Part shown: positions 1 through 7,701 of the stretch, in pieces
How positions within the stretch are numbered: the first letter of the stretch is position 1
Layout of the letters: the number at the start of each line of letters is the position of its first letter
Source: Cyanobacteria bacterium REEB67
GTDB taxonomy: Bacteria; Cyanobacteriota; Vampirovibrionia; Obscuribacterales; Obscuribacteraceae
Assembly (NCBI GenBank): GCA_018971775.1
Contig: JAGXAB010000009.1
Coordinates: forward strand, 54,388-118,387
DNA length: 64,000 nucleotides
Direction of reading: 5' to 3'
Notes under the pieces: model-generated
Database searches by the model: none
Seen by the model: only the letters and a program-made list of their open reading frames with translations
Told to the model about the DNA's origin: nothing
Translations under genes and position numbers: made by a program

Positions 1-1
1 C

Positions 2-823
2 GGCAACGCAGAAGCGACGCAAAAGATCACAGCCAGCAAAGCTCACATGCTGGACATTTATATTCCCACCAAAGCAAAAAGCCCGACCCCGCTCGTTATC
101 TTCATCCACGGCGGGGCCTGGTTACAGGGTGCAAAAGAAGAAGGTCCGGGCATACCACTCTGTCGCAAGGGTTTTGCCTGCGCCAGCATCAATTATCGCC
201 TCACAGACCTGGCAATTTTCCCGGCTCAGCTCGAAGATTGCAAGGCCGCCGTGCGCTTTTTACGTGCTCACGCCGCCGACTACAACATCGACCCGCAGCG
301 CATCGGCGTCTGGGGCGTATCGGCTGGAGGTCATCTAGCCGCCCTGCTGGGCACCACCTGTGGTGATCGACAGCTTGAGGGCAATCTCGGCAACAATCAA
401 GTTGATAGCTGCGTACAAGCTGTCTGTGACTGGTGCGGTCCAAGTGACTTCCTGAGCGTGGCAAAGCAAGCCGGATCACGAACAAAAATCGATTATGACA
501 GTGAGAAAGGACCGGTCGCTCTATTACTGGGCGGCCTGCAAAAAGACAAAGCGGATTTGGCAGCAGCCGCTTCCCCAGTCACTCACGTCGACAAAGCCGA
601 TCCACCATTTCTAATCGTGCACGGTGATATCGACGATCTTGTCCCCTACGCCCAGTCGCAAGAATTGAGCAAAAAGCTAAGCAAAGCCGGCGTGCCGAAT
701 AAACTGATCACCATTGCCGGGGGCGGTCACAGCTTCACCTCTGAAGAACAGTTCAATCATGTCGTCGACTTCTTCAACGAAACGCTGTTGAAAAATAATC
801 GTAAGTTTAGTCTGAATAATTAG
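2..823 (+). CDS. Alpha/beta hydrolase, BD-FAE-like carboxylesterase (5' truncated)
   Basis: Serine hydrolase of the family holding bacterial feruloyl esterase-like and carboxylesterase enzymes. Counting from the first ATG at position 47, the oxyanion-hole motif HGGAW is at residues 21-25 and the nucleophile elbow GVSAG has Ser92. The acid lies in HGDIDDLVP and the catalytic His in GGGHSF near the C-terminus. The frame stays open upstream of that ATG to the window edge, and the segment before LDIYIP is where this family normally begins its first strand. The gene therefore probably starts outside the window and I call it partial. It converges on the next gene, with only a short AGGGC/GCCCT hairpin between them. 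Substrate unknown; a small ester is the family expectation. Confidence 0.85.
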   Translation, partial: GNAEATQKITASKAHMLDIYIPTKAKSPTPLVIFIHGGAWLQGAKEEGPGIPLCRKGFACASINYRLTDLAIFPAQLEDCKAAVRFLRAHAADYNIDPQRIGVWGVSAGGHLAALLGTTCGDRQLEGNLGNNQVDSCVQAVCDWCGPSDFLSVAKQAGSRTKIDYDSEKGPVALLLGGLQKDKADLAAAASPVTHVDKADPPFLIVHGDIDDLVPYAQSQELSKKLSKAGVPNKLITIAGGGHSFTSEEQFNHVVDFFNETLLKNNRKFSLNN

Positions 824-840
824 AGGGCTAATAGCCCTTT
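824..840. terminator. Short hairpin between convergent genes
   Basis: AGGGC (824-828) pairs with GCCCT (834-838) around a five-base loop and is followed by TTT. It lies immediately after the esterase stop and overlaps the stop of the opposing protease gene. The stem is only 5 bp and the T-run short, so this is a weak terminator candidate. Confidence 0.35.
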
Positions 841-2018
841 GTAAATCGAATCACCCGGGCCTGCTTGTCGATCGTATAATGCCAGCCCCTGACGAAGTCC
901 TGACCGAGCAATGATAGCGGCGCGGCAATCTTGTCGGTTACTGGGACGCGCATCTGCGCTCTTTCGATCGGACCGAGCTTGATACTGCCGGCGATACCAA
1001 CGCGAGCTGGAGCCGCGCCACCGACGCCGCCGACCATTACCGGTGCGGCATTCGTCATGGTGATACCCGCAGCCTGAGCCTGGGCCGCCGTAAAAAGACA
1101 AATCGAGGCGCCCGTATCGAAGATCATCGGCAGCTGCTTGCCGTTGACCAGAACACTTACCACGGCGCACTCGCCCTGCACCGTAAAAGGCACCGTATAG
1201 ACATACTTGCCGCCGGCATCTACAGTCATACCGGCGGCGGGAGCAGCAGTAGCCAGAGTGATATTAGCGCCGCCGTCCTTTTTTTTGAACGATATGGCAT
1301 TGCTGGAAGAATCGATCGAATATTCCATACCGGCCAAAAAGTCCTGACCGAGCAAAGGCGCGGGAAGTGGCATATCACCGGCCATGACGGCGAAATTGTG
1401 ACGTTCTATATGACCAACGGTAAGGTCGATTTTAACCGTCCAGACAGGCACTCCTTCAGCCTTGCCGACACCATTGGCCAGGCCCGAAGGCGGACCACTG
1501 GGAAGGGTCACACCGAGCTGACGCAGTTGATTGAGCGAGAAGGCGCAACGCTCCGCGCCGGTATCGAATATCATCTTTTGCGATTTGCCGTTGACCTTGC
1601 CGTCGACAAACATGGCGTTGCCGACCCGCGCGAATGGCACCCAGGTTTCCCTGGGCAAAACAGCAGGACCGGTTGCCAGAGCGGCGTCAATCGAAACGAG
1701 GGCGCGTTTGGCAAGGGTCGCCGCTTCACTGCCGGGAAAGTGCTCAATCACCAAACCATAAGCCTTTTTAGCGGCTGGCAGACGATTGAGTTGTTGATAG
1801 ATCAGACCGAGATAGTAAAAGGCCTCTGGTTTGTCCGTACCGCCCTTTAAATAAGCTTCCAGCTCAACGCGAGCTTTTTCATAATTTTTCGCCGCATAGT
1901 CAGTCGTCGCCGCCTGAAACAAAGCATCATCAGCGGCCAGAGCTGAGCTGGGCCAAACGATCAATGCTGAAGCAGATAACGCCAATAAGGCTTGAGCAAG
2001 AGACGTTAATGGCGGCAT
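828..2018 (-). CDS. Secreted TPR protein with two retropepsin-like aspartic protease domains
   Basis: 396 residues. An N-terminal signal peptide (about 1-28, ending SSALAA) is followed by TPR-like helices (about 32-110). Two consecutive retropepsin-type domains follow. Each has the catalytic triplet in the sequence FDTGA (Asp152 and Asp301), preceded by a VNGK..MIF strand, and each ends with an LLGQDF motif (about 222-227 and near the C-terminus). Single-domain bacterial retropepsins need two chains to form one active site with an Asp from each. Here both halves sit in one chain, so an intramolecular pseudo-dimer is possible. That is inference from the duplication. Probable site of action is the periplasm or cell surface. 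The upstream small gene on the same strand ends only 11 bp away, suggesting co-transcription. Confidence 0.85.
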   Translation of the reverse strand: MPPLTSLAQALLALSASALIVWPSSALAADDALFQAATTDYAAKNYEKARVELEAYLKGGTDKPEAFYYLGLIYQQLNRLPAAKKAYGLVIEHFPGSEAATLAKRALVSIDAALATGPAVLPRETWVPFARVGNAMFVDGKVNGKSQKMIFDTGAERCAFSLNQLRQLGVTLPSGPPSGLANGVGKAEGVPVWTVKIDLTVGHIERHNFAVMAGDMPLPAPLLGQDFLAGMEYSIDSSSNAISFKKKDGGANITLATAAPAAGMTVDAGGKYVYTVPFTVQGECAVVSVLVNGKQLPMIFDTGASICLFTAAQAQAAGITMTNAAPVMVGGVGGAAPARVGIAGSIKLGPIERAQMRVPVTDKIAAPLSLLGQDFVRGWHYTIDKQARVIRFTKGY

Positions 2019-2029
2019 GTTTGGTGCTT

Positions 2030-2272
2030 CTACTGGTCTATCTCAACTAACTGAGCGTTACATTCCGGAGAATCGCACTCTTCCGAATCACAGCAACCTT
2101 CCATATCTTCGTCGGGCAAGCCGGTCAGAACATCGGCCAGAATATGGCCATGAGACTGCACTTCGCAGGTGAGCTCTTCGAGTTTTGCTTCGATGTTAGT
2201 TAGTTTCTCGACCATTTTTTCGAGGGCCAGGGCTATTCTTTCAGTGACATCGGTTTCGACTTTGGTTTGCAT
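2030..2272 (-). CDS. Small acidic protein with Cys-rich tail, unknown function
   Basis: 80 residues. The first half is a probable amphipathic helix/coiled coil (ERIALALEKMVEKLTNIEAK). The C-terminus carries five cysteines within about 15 residues (CCDSEECDSPECN) among Asp and Glu, which suggests a metal site or disulphides. No signal peptide is visible. An open frame continues ten codons further upstream (to 2302). A GGAGG sequence lies 8 bases before the ATG at 2272, which decides for that start over the ATG six bases upstream of it (2 bases from GGAGG). It is followed by the double-retropepsin gene. I do not recognise the family. Confidence 0.65.
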   Translation of the reverse strand: MQTKVETDVTERIALALEKMVEKLTNIEAKLEELTCEVQSHGHILADVLTGLPDEDMEGCCDSEECDSPECNAQLVEIDQ

Positions 2273-2478
2273 AAACATATCCTCCAGTTTGCGCCGCAGC
2301 AATAGCAGCAGCTCGAGCTATCGTGCCACAAGGCGCGCCCTGGCGCCATTGTATTACAAACAGAAGGAGCGGCGATTATCTCTTGATAAGATTAGGAAGT
2401 AAGCGACCCGTGCTGGTTGAAAGGTTGACCAATTTCGCCGGCTTTTGCTATTGCAGAACCGCGCAGGCGTCGCATACA

Positions 2479-2823
2479 GTTCGATATTTTGGGCAAAGCA
2501 CCACGACTGCCGGTTTTAGCCTTGCAGAAGTATCGAACCAGGGCAAATTTATCCCTAAAAAATGGGGCTTTTTATCGAACGAGGCAAAAATTCTCCCCCC
2601 GCAGAGGTAAAAATATCGAACAAGAGAAAAATTATCGAACCAGACCATAAGTCGTCAGCAGCCCGGGCGCTAAATCGTTGTTCGATAATTTGACAGGTTT
2701 TCAGGTCCTGTTTTTGCCTTTGTTCGATAATTTGACCGGTTTTTAAGTCCTGTTTTTGTCCTTGTTCGATAATTTTTCAGAGGAAAACTCTCAGCATTGG
2801 CGGCTCTTACAGGATTATCGAAT
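2479..2823. repeat. Array of ~42-bp repeats with GTTCGATAA cores in two orientations
   Basis: Nine copies of the 9-base core GTTCGATAA or its complement fill a gene-free stretch. Forward copies start at 2479 (last base T), 2680, 2722 and 2764. Reverse copies end at 2538 (second base differs), 2580, 2621 (second base differs) and 2640, with an imperfect one at 2815-2823. The three forward cores from 2680 are exactly 42 bp apart. The first three reverse cores are 42 and 41 bp apart. The sequence between forward cores (GACCGGTTTTTAAGTCCTG type) is nearly identical from copy to copy. Between reverse cores a diverged complement is recognisable, with AGG.CAAAA blocks. The two arms face each other around 2641-2679. 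A 42-bp period equals four helical turns, so cores would lie on one DNA face. No spacers, so not CRISPR. Confidence 0.75.
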
Positions 2824-2886
2824 AAAATTTCGCCCAGACCAAGCAAGGTTATTTGATCAGTGCCGAGGTCTCTCGGGCTCACAAAC

Positions 2887-3378
2887 TCACAAAAACCGAT
2901 ACATCAAATAAGTATCGACAAAGCCCAGCTCAGCATGCTCGAAACCACCCGGCACAGTGCCGATGATCTGGAAACCGATCTTCTGCCACAATTTGACCGC
3001 CGCCTTATTAGTGCTGATCACTAGATTGAATTGCATCGCCCGGTAGCCGCGCCCTCTAGCAGCATCAATAGAGTGCTCCGCAAGCGCCAGACCAATGCCT
3101 TTGCCCCGAGCCGCAGTTCCGACCATATAGGTAGCTGTCGCTACATGGGAGCCGCGCCCGGGCCACTGAGGCTTAACATAATAAGCACCGCATATGACAC
3201 CATCGAGGAGCCCCACATAGCTGAAACTTTTCTCGGCCAACCAGATTTCCGAAAATTTGAGGAAGGTCGTATCGAGCGGATAGGGAAAAATGTCCCCGGG
3301 CTCGAGGACCTCCTTGAAAATACCGAAAAGCGCCCTCATATCAGCACCTTGCAATTCACGTATGACAATAGCACTCAT
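2887..3378 (-). CDS. GNAT family N-acetyltransferase
   Basis: 163 residues from the ATG at 3378 (MSAIVIRELQ). The frame is open further upstream, but those codons overlap dapB and look unlike coding sequence. GNAT hallmarks are the acetyl-CoA pyrophosphate-binding motif RGKGIG, then a helix, then N-K-A-A-V-x-L-W-x-K-x-GF near the C-terminus, as in phosphinothricin/amino-acid acetyltransferases. The start lies 13 bases after the dapB stop, with GTGAG upstream, so the two genes are very probably one operon. Substrate unknown; with dapB beside it, a small amine or amino acid is possible but not shown. Confidence 0.8.
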   Translation of the reverse strand: MSAIVIRELQGADMRALFGIFKEVLEPGDIFPYPLDTTFLKFSEIWLAEKSFSYVGLLDGVICGAYYVKPQWPGRGSHVATATYMVGTAARGKGIGLALAEHSIDAARGRGYRAMQFNLVISTNKAAVKLWQKIGFQIIGTVPGGFEHAELGFVDTYLMYRFL

Positions 3379-3391
3379 CACAGACTCACTT

Positions 3392-4198
3392 TCAATCGAG
3401 AAGCAAACGATCGAGACCGCGCACCAAACCTTTGACCGCTTGCACTTTACGCACAGCCAGCAAGGTACCATCGACATAAGGGCGCGCGCTCGCACCAGCG
3501 TCATGACGGATGGTCAGGCGCTCATCCGGTAAGCCGAAGATTGTTTCAAAAGCGATTACGTAGCCGGGCAACCGCACCGAATGCACCGGCGTACCACCAA
3601 TCTGAGCTCCGCGGGCTTCGAGCGGACCGCTCAGCTCGGCCAACGGCCGACCGAGCTTATTAGCTCGCACGCCAGCCAGTTCTTCGGCCAGTTCGCGCGC
3701 CGTACCGCTTGGCACATCGGGCTTGGTGGCGTGTGCGTATTCGATTATTTCCCAGTGCGGCAAATGCCGCGCCGCGATCAGCGCGAAATGTTTGGCGAGG
3801 GCGGCGGTAATAGAAAAGTTACCGCAAGCAATCACTCCGACTGATTTTTCCAACGCCAATTTCTCGATCTCGGCGTAATCCTCGGCGCTCAAGCCGGAGC
3901 TTCCGACAACGGTAGCCACGCCGTGCTCGAGGGCTGTGAGAACGTGGCGTTTAACCGACGAGGCGGCCGTGTAATCAATGAAGACATCGACCCTCGCCTC
4001 ACTCTGCAGCGCTTCTTCAACAGTGCTCACGACTTTCAATCCGATCGGCGTTTGACCAAGCAGGTTGCCAACATCTCGCCCCGCACCTTTTCTAGAACAG
4101 GCTCCGACAAGCTTCAAGTCCGCACTCTCTGTTATGCCGCGGGCCACTTCGGCCCCGGTCCAGCCCGTCACGCCGGCCAAACAAACATTTATTGACAT
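3392..4198 (-). CDS. dapB: Divergent 4-hydroxy-tetrahydrodipicolinate reductase (DapB-like)
   Basis: 268 residues, close to the usual DapB length. It should reduce the dihydrodipicolinate precursor with NAD(P)H in the lysine/diaminopimelate pathway. The N-terminal Rossmann loop reads GVTGWTG (residues 9-15) and the substrate-binding loop is KPDVPSGTA (159-167), with the conserved Lys159. The family's catalytic double His (EAHHRHK in E. coli) reads EYAHATK here: the position equivalent to E. coli His159 is Ala and only the second His (His156) remains. The enzyme is therefore either a divergent subclass or has changed substrate. The first gene of a two-gene unit with the GNAT gene; no other lysine genes are nearby. 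Confidence 0.75.
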   Translation of the reverse strand: MSINVCLAGVTGWTGAEVARGITESADLKLVGACSRKGAGRDVGNLLGQTPIGLKVVSTVEEALQSEARVDVFIDYTAASSVKRHVLTALEHGVATVVGSSGLSAEDYAEIEKLALEKSVGVIACGNFSITAALAKHFALIAARHLPHWEIIEYAHATKPDVPSGTARELAEELAGVRANKLGRPLAELSGPLEARGAQIGGTPVHSVRLPGYVIAFETIFGLPDERLTIRHDAGASARPYVDGTLLAVRKVQAVKGLVRGLDRLLLD

Positions 4199-4360
4199 CT
4201 TCTTTTCCCTGAAACGATCACAACTTCATGCCGGTCAATTTCTGAGTAGAATACTCACATAAAACACACATCGCAGGGCTTAAGCTATGCCTATAAACCT
4301 TCGATGTTCTGCAAGTCTACAGAACGTTTCCCCACTAATACTAGATGGAGCGCAATTTAA

Positions 4361-4705
4361 ATGAAAAGCTCGTTGAAAGCAGGAATCTCTCTCGCCCTTG
4401 GGTTTGCAACCCTTCTTGGCACCTTTATTTCGGCAGAGGCGCCGGCTTCCGCGCAAAACTGGGCCGCTCGCCATCCGCGCCGCACTGAAGTGAGACGTCG
4501 CGACAACAATATTAATCGACGCATTAATAACAACCGCGGCAATCTAGACGGACATTATGGACAGTTGAAAGCTGAAGACAGAGGCATTCAAAGACAATCC
4601 CGTGCCGAAGCCCGTGCCAACGGCGGTCACCTGACCAGAGGCGAACAGAGACAGTTAAATCACGAGGAAAATCGTGTCAACAATCAAATTCAGCGCGACC
4701 ACTAG
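4361..4705 (+). CDS. Small secreted basic Asn/Arg/Gln-rich protein
   Basis: 114 residues with a clear signal peptide (MKSSLKAGISLALGFATLL, cleavage near ASAQ at about 29-32). The mature part is strongly basic and hydrophilic with an INRRINNNRGNLDGHYGQLK stretch and a later HLTRGEQRQLNHEENRVN stretch. This resembles the short periplasmic proteins with a G-x-LT-x-x-E-x-x-x-L-x-x-E-x-x-I/V-N motif seen in several phyla, whose function is unknown. The start is supported by TGGAG upstream. Monocistronic, followed by a strong hairpin terminator. Confidence 0.7.
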   Translation: MKSSLKAGISLALGFATLLGTFISAEAPASAQNWAARHPRRTEVRRRDNNINRRINNNRGNLDGHYGQLKAEDRGIQRQSRAEARANGGHLTRGEQRQLNHEENRVNNQIQRDH

Positions 4706-4736
4706 CTGAATCACAGACAAGACCCTGATTCAACAG

Positions 4737-4777
4737 AAAACCGCCCAGTGAAGCAAGAATGCCTTCCAGGCGGTTTT
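4737..4777. terminator. Bidirectional intrinsic terminator
   Basis: AAAACCGCC (4737-4745) pairs perfectly with GGCGGTTTT (4769-4777): a 9-bp stem whose ends supply a U-run on both strands. It sits between the stop of the small secreted protein and the stop of the lipoprotein gene on the other strand and can serve both. Confidence 0.8.
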
Positions 4778-6427
4778 CTATTCACTGACACGAAGTATCG
4801 TTTTGGGCCAGCTCGCATCAAGGCGGCGCCAGGATTTATTCTTGAGCGACCAGGAAATGACTTGCCGGTCCGGTTCTTTCTTTTCAATCGGCAGGTTCTG
4901 TTGGTTCGGTCGGTTCACTGAGTTAGGTGGACTCGGTGGACTCGGTGGACTCGATGGACTCGATGGACTCGATGGACTCGATGGACTCGATGGACTCGAT
5001 GGACTCGATGGACTCGATGGACTCGATGGACTCGATGGACTCGATGGACTCGATGGGTTCGGCGCCTTCTCCACGACTTCAAAGGTCAACTGATCATTGC
5101 CGCGCCAGGCCGGATAAGTCAGAAGTTTTCTCGAGGGATCAAAATGCTCGTTATCGGCGAGACGTTCGGTTTCATTTGTTTTCAGATTAACAACATCGAC
5201 TGATCCTTCACTGCCTTGCACGACTAGTAAATGATTATCCGGACTGGCCGCGAAATAGAGAAAATTCCGGAGCTGCTCACACTCAAGTTGGGTCAAAAGC
5301 GGCACGATCGGCCCGTTCCCCCGCAGAAGGAAAAGACCTTGATGGGCAGGATCTTCGAGCCCCGCAGGCAGAGTCAATTTTCCTCCAGAAAAAACAATAC
5401 TGCCGTCATTAAGACAGAGAATACGCGCCGCAGAATCGAATGTTGAGACAAAGGCAAGAGTCTGGTCAGAGCGCTTTTCCTTTTCAAGGGCAGCTCCCTG
5501 CAGGGCTGGAGCGTTTGCAGGAATGACGGCCCCCGAGGAGTCGCGTACTGTTAAACGGCGCAACTCGCTAAAATCCGCGACCGCTTTATTTACTGATTTT
5601 TGCGAGGGGCAGGGAGAGAAATAAACGACATCGCGGCTATCGGGATACCACTCAGCTGCATTGGCCGGGGTGTCGACGACGGTGATATCAGCGGCACAGG
5701 CGGCACTAGCACAGGCGGCACTAGCACAGGCGGCACTAGCACCGCCGGCAGTGGCAAGCAAATGCAGGCGATGCTTCCAATCCGCGTACATTAGATACTG
5801 CCCATCCGGCGAAAGCCGCATCTCATCGATATTCTCGCAACGGCGCAAAAGAGTATCGGCAACAACCGCTCTTCCGTTGTCAAATTTGAAGCGGCTGATT
5901 ACGGCCACAGCCGGTTTGCGGGCCTCGGAAACAAAAAATTTATCGCCGTCTTTATTGCCGAGCGCCTCGGTTAATTTGACGGGATTGGTGAAAGCCAGAT
6001 AATACGTCAGCCACGTAAATGACTCGGGATCAATATTAATCTTACTCATATCGCCCTTGCAATCGGCTAGATCCTTGAGCAGTTTTTGCGAACGCGCCGC
6101 AAGGTCAGGACCCTTTTTGGGGCCGGCCAAATCAATCACATCTTGAGCGGATTTAAATGATTCCTTGCGCAGCACATATGCACTGTCCGGCCCGCTCCAG
6201 ATAATCTGCTTTACGTCTGGAGCAATCAGGCTCGTCGAGAGATTGCCATCCGTGCTGGCCAGATGCAGTCCATCTGCGCCAAGCACCGCCAGCTTAGCTC
6301 CGTCGGGGGACCAGGATAATTTCTCGGAAGTTTCATCGCAGGCAGCGAGAGTGCAAGCGGCCAGAAAGACAAATAGACCCGTAGCAAGCGCTCGAAAGCG
6401 GCAAGGAAATTTTGCAAGGTTGTTCAT
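4778..6427 (-). CDS. Lipoprotein with beta-propeller-like repeats and Ser-Ser-Pro tract
   Basis: 549 residues. The N-terminal hydrophobic segment ends in two possible lipobox cysteines (FLAAC, Cys25; TLAAC, Cys30), indicating a membrane-anchored lipoprotein. Blades of the WD40/TolB type follow, with repeated motifs such as LSWSPDGAKLAVL, MRLSPDGQYLMYADW and ASPDNHLLVVQG. Near the C-terminus a tract of about eleven SSP triplets plus PSP/PPN is encoded by a 9-bp tandem repeat, and a shorter ASAAC repeat lies in the middle. It overlaps the start of the histidine kinase gene by 4 bp (ATGA), so it is the third gene of a response regulator-kinase-lipoprotein operon. A role as an extracytoplasmic partner of the kinase is inference. 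Confidence 0.75.
   Translation of the reverse strand: MNNLAKFPCRFRALATGLFVFLAACTLAACDETSEKLSWSPDGAKLAVLGADGLHLASTDGNLSTSLIAPDVKQIIWSGPDSAYVLRKESFKSAQDVIDLAGPKKGPDLAARSQKLLKDLADCKGDMSKINIDPESFTWLTYYLAFTNPVKLTEALGNKDGDKFFVSEARKPAVAVISRFKFDNGRAVVADTLLRRCENIDEMRLSPDGQYLMYADWKHRLHLLATAGGASAACASAACASAACAADITVVDTPANAAEWYPDSRDVVYFSPCPSQKSVNKAVADFSELRRLTVRDSSGAVIPANAPALQGAALEKEKRSDQTLAFVSTFDSAARILCLNDGSIVFSGGKLTLPAGLEDPAHQGLFLLRGNGPIVPLLTQLECEQLRNFLYFAASPDNHLLVVQGSEGSVDVVNLKTNETERLADNEHFDPSRKLLTYPAWRGNDQLTFEVVEKAPNPSSPSSPSSPSSPSSPSSPSSPSSPSSPSSPSSPSSPPSPPSPPNSVNRPNQQNLPIEKKEPDRQVISWSLKNKSWRRLDASWPKTILRVSE
4926..5051. repeat. 9-bp tandem repeat, 14 units, in a coding region
   Basis: Three GGTGGACTC units are followed by eleven GATGGACTC units, read on the + strand. 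On the coding (minus) strand they encode the Ser-Ser-Pro tract of the lipoprotein. Unit length is a multiple of three, so slippage would change tract length without breaking the frame. Confidence 0.9.
5691..5742. repeat. 15-bp tandem repeat, about three units, in a coding region
   Basis: The unit GGCACTAGCACAGGC recurs in tandem and encodes ASAAC repeats in the lipoprotein. The repeat is in frame and nearly perfect, suggesting recent slippage. Confidence 0.8.
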
Positions 6428-7701
6428 GGGGCTATTTGCATCACCGTAATAAAGCTCGTGCCGCTGCCGACTTTTGATTCCACACTGATTGTGGCATTGT
6501 GCCGCTCGACAATCGCTTTAACAATCGACAGACCGAGCCCGTAGCCACCCATCTCACGCGAGCGTGATTTATCAACTCGATAAAATCGCTCGAAGACATG
6601 CGCCAGACTTTCTTTCGGGATTCCGATACCGGTGTCTTCGACGATAATTTTCAATTTTTCCCCTTCTACTTCGAAGCGGAGCCAGACCATGCCACCAGCA
6701 TCGGTGTAGCGCACAGCATTAGCGAGAAGATTGAGCAGCATACGCTCCAGAGATTCGGCATGACCCATAATCGCAACATCGGGAATAGTTTCCACTTCCA
6801 GTGTCTGCTGCTTGCGCCTGGAGATCTGCTCGCACTCCGCCACCACCGGCTCGATTATTTCCCGTAGCCTGAGCCTGGTCACCGAAAATTGATATTCGGG
6901 AGATTCCATGCGAGACAGCACGATCAAACTCTCGCCGAGGGCGCGCATTCGATGGCTGGCCCTGGTGATAATAGGCAAAATCTCATCTGTCAGATTTTGC
7001 TCGGCAAATGTTTCTTCGAGGGTCTGCACGGAAGCATCGATGACTGTAATCGGCGTATTGATTTCGTGGGCAGCGTCGACGACAAATTGTCGCAAAAGAT
7101 TCATCATCTCTTCGACGGGACGCGTAGCGTTGCCGGAAAACCACGAACCGCAAAGGGCTACGGCCAGAGCCAGAAATGGACTGAGGGTAACCATGGTTAA
7201 AACAATCTGCCGCAGAGCATCGTCGCGTTGCCTGACCGATACCTGCACTTGCAGATAACCGGTCTTCTCGCCCGCCTCCATTATTTCCAGGAAACGCGAG
7301 CGCACATGAACAGGATTGGCTTCATGAGAGCTCTCCTCGACGATTGCGGTGCCGCGGCGCAAATGGCGATAACCGTCCGGACCAAATTCTTCGAGAATCG
7401 TGCCGCTGCGATCAAAGACTTGCACAGTGGATAATAATTTATCATGACGAGCTTCCGCCCGGCTGGCCCAGCGACGCAGACTGGGTGCACCATTAGGAAA
7501 GTCGACGGCGGGCAATATCTGACAAGCGAGATCTTGTAGTTCGTCGTCCAGAGAAGCGTCGAGCTGGTTGGCAAAGACAAAGATTGCCACGGCCCCGCCG
7601 CTGAAATAGAGGAAAACAAAGAGCAGAACAAACTGAACAGTGAGCCGACTGCGGAGATTATTTTTCACCGCGTTGCTCGCCGAGTTTGTAGCCGACACCA
7701 T
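6424..7701 (-). CDS. Sensor histidine kinase
   Basis: 425 residues. Transmembrane segments lie at about 22-44 and 166-188, with an extracytoplasmic domain of about 120 residues between them. A HisKA domain follows with the phospho-accepting H box VVDAAHEINTPITV (His212). The HATPase domain has the N box (LLANAVRYT), G1 (DTGIGIP), F box (FERFYR) and G2 (GGYGLGLSI). All catalytic motifs are intact. It overlaps the response regulator gene by 44 bp from this ATG. A GTG at 7668 would shorten the overlap to 11 bp and is an alternative start. The kinase should phosphorylate the OmpR-type regulator encoded just upstream. Signal unknown; the lipoprotein encoded next may take part. Confidence 0.9.
   Translation of the reverse strand: MVSATNSASNAVKNNLRSRLTVQFVLLFVFLYFSGGAVAIFVFANQLDASLDDELQDLACQILPAVDFPNGAPSLRRWASRAEARHDKLLSTVQVFDRSGTILEEFGPDGYRHLRRGTAIVEESSHEANPVHVRSRFLEIMEAGEKTGYLQVQVSVRQRDDALRQIVLTMVTLSPFLALAVALCGSWFSGNATRPVEEMMNLLRQFVVDAAHEINTPITVIDASVQTLEETFAEQNLTDEILPIITRASHRMRALGESLIVLSRMESPEYQFSVTRLRLREIIEPVVAECEQISRRKQQTLEVETIPDVAIMGHAESLERMLLNLLANAVRYTDAGGMVWLRFEVEGEKLKIIVEDTGIGIPKESLAHVFERFYRVDKSRSREMGGYGLGLSIVKAIVERHNATISVESKVGSGTSFITVMQIAP

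Noticed and set aside
2479..2823. CRISPR array or replication origin
   Set aside because: Repeats abut one another with no unique spacers and no cas gene; no DnaA-box-like sites or replication gene nearby.
2670..2882. 70-codon minus-strand frame encoding NYRTK.KTG repeats
   Set aside because: It exists only because the 42-bp repeat is a multiple of three; it has no ribosome-binding site and its start side is not protein-like.
4927..5190. Met-Asp-Ser and Asp-Gly-Leu repeat proteins on the plus strand
   Set aside because: Both are readings of the 9-bp repeat opposite the lipoprotein gene.
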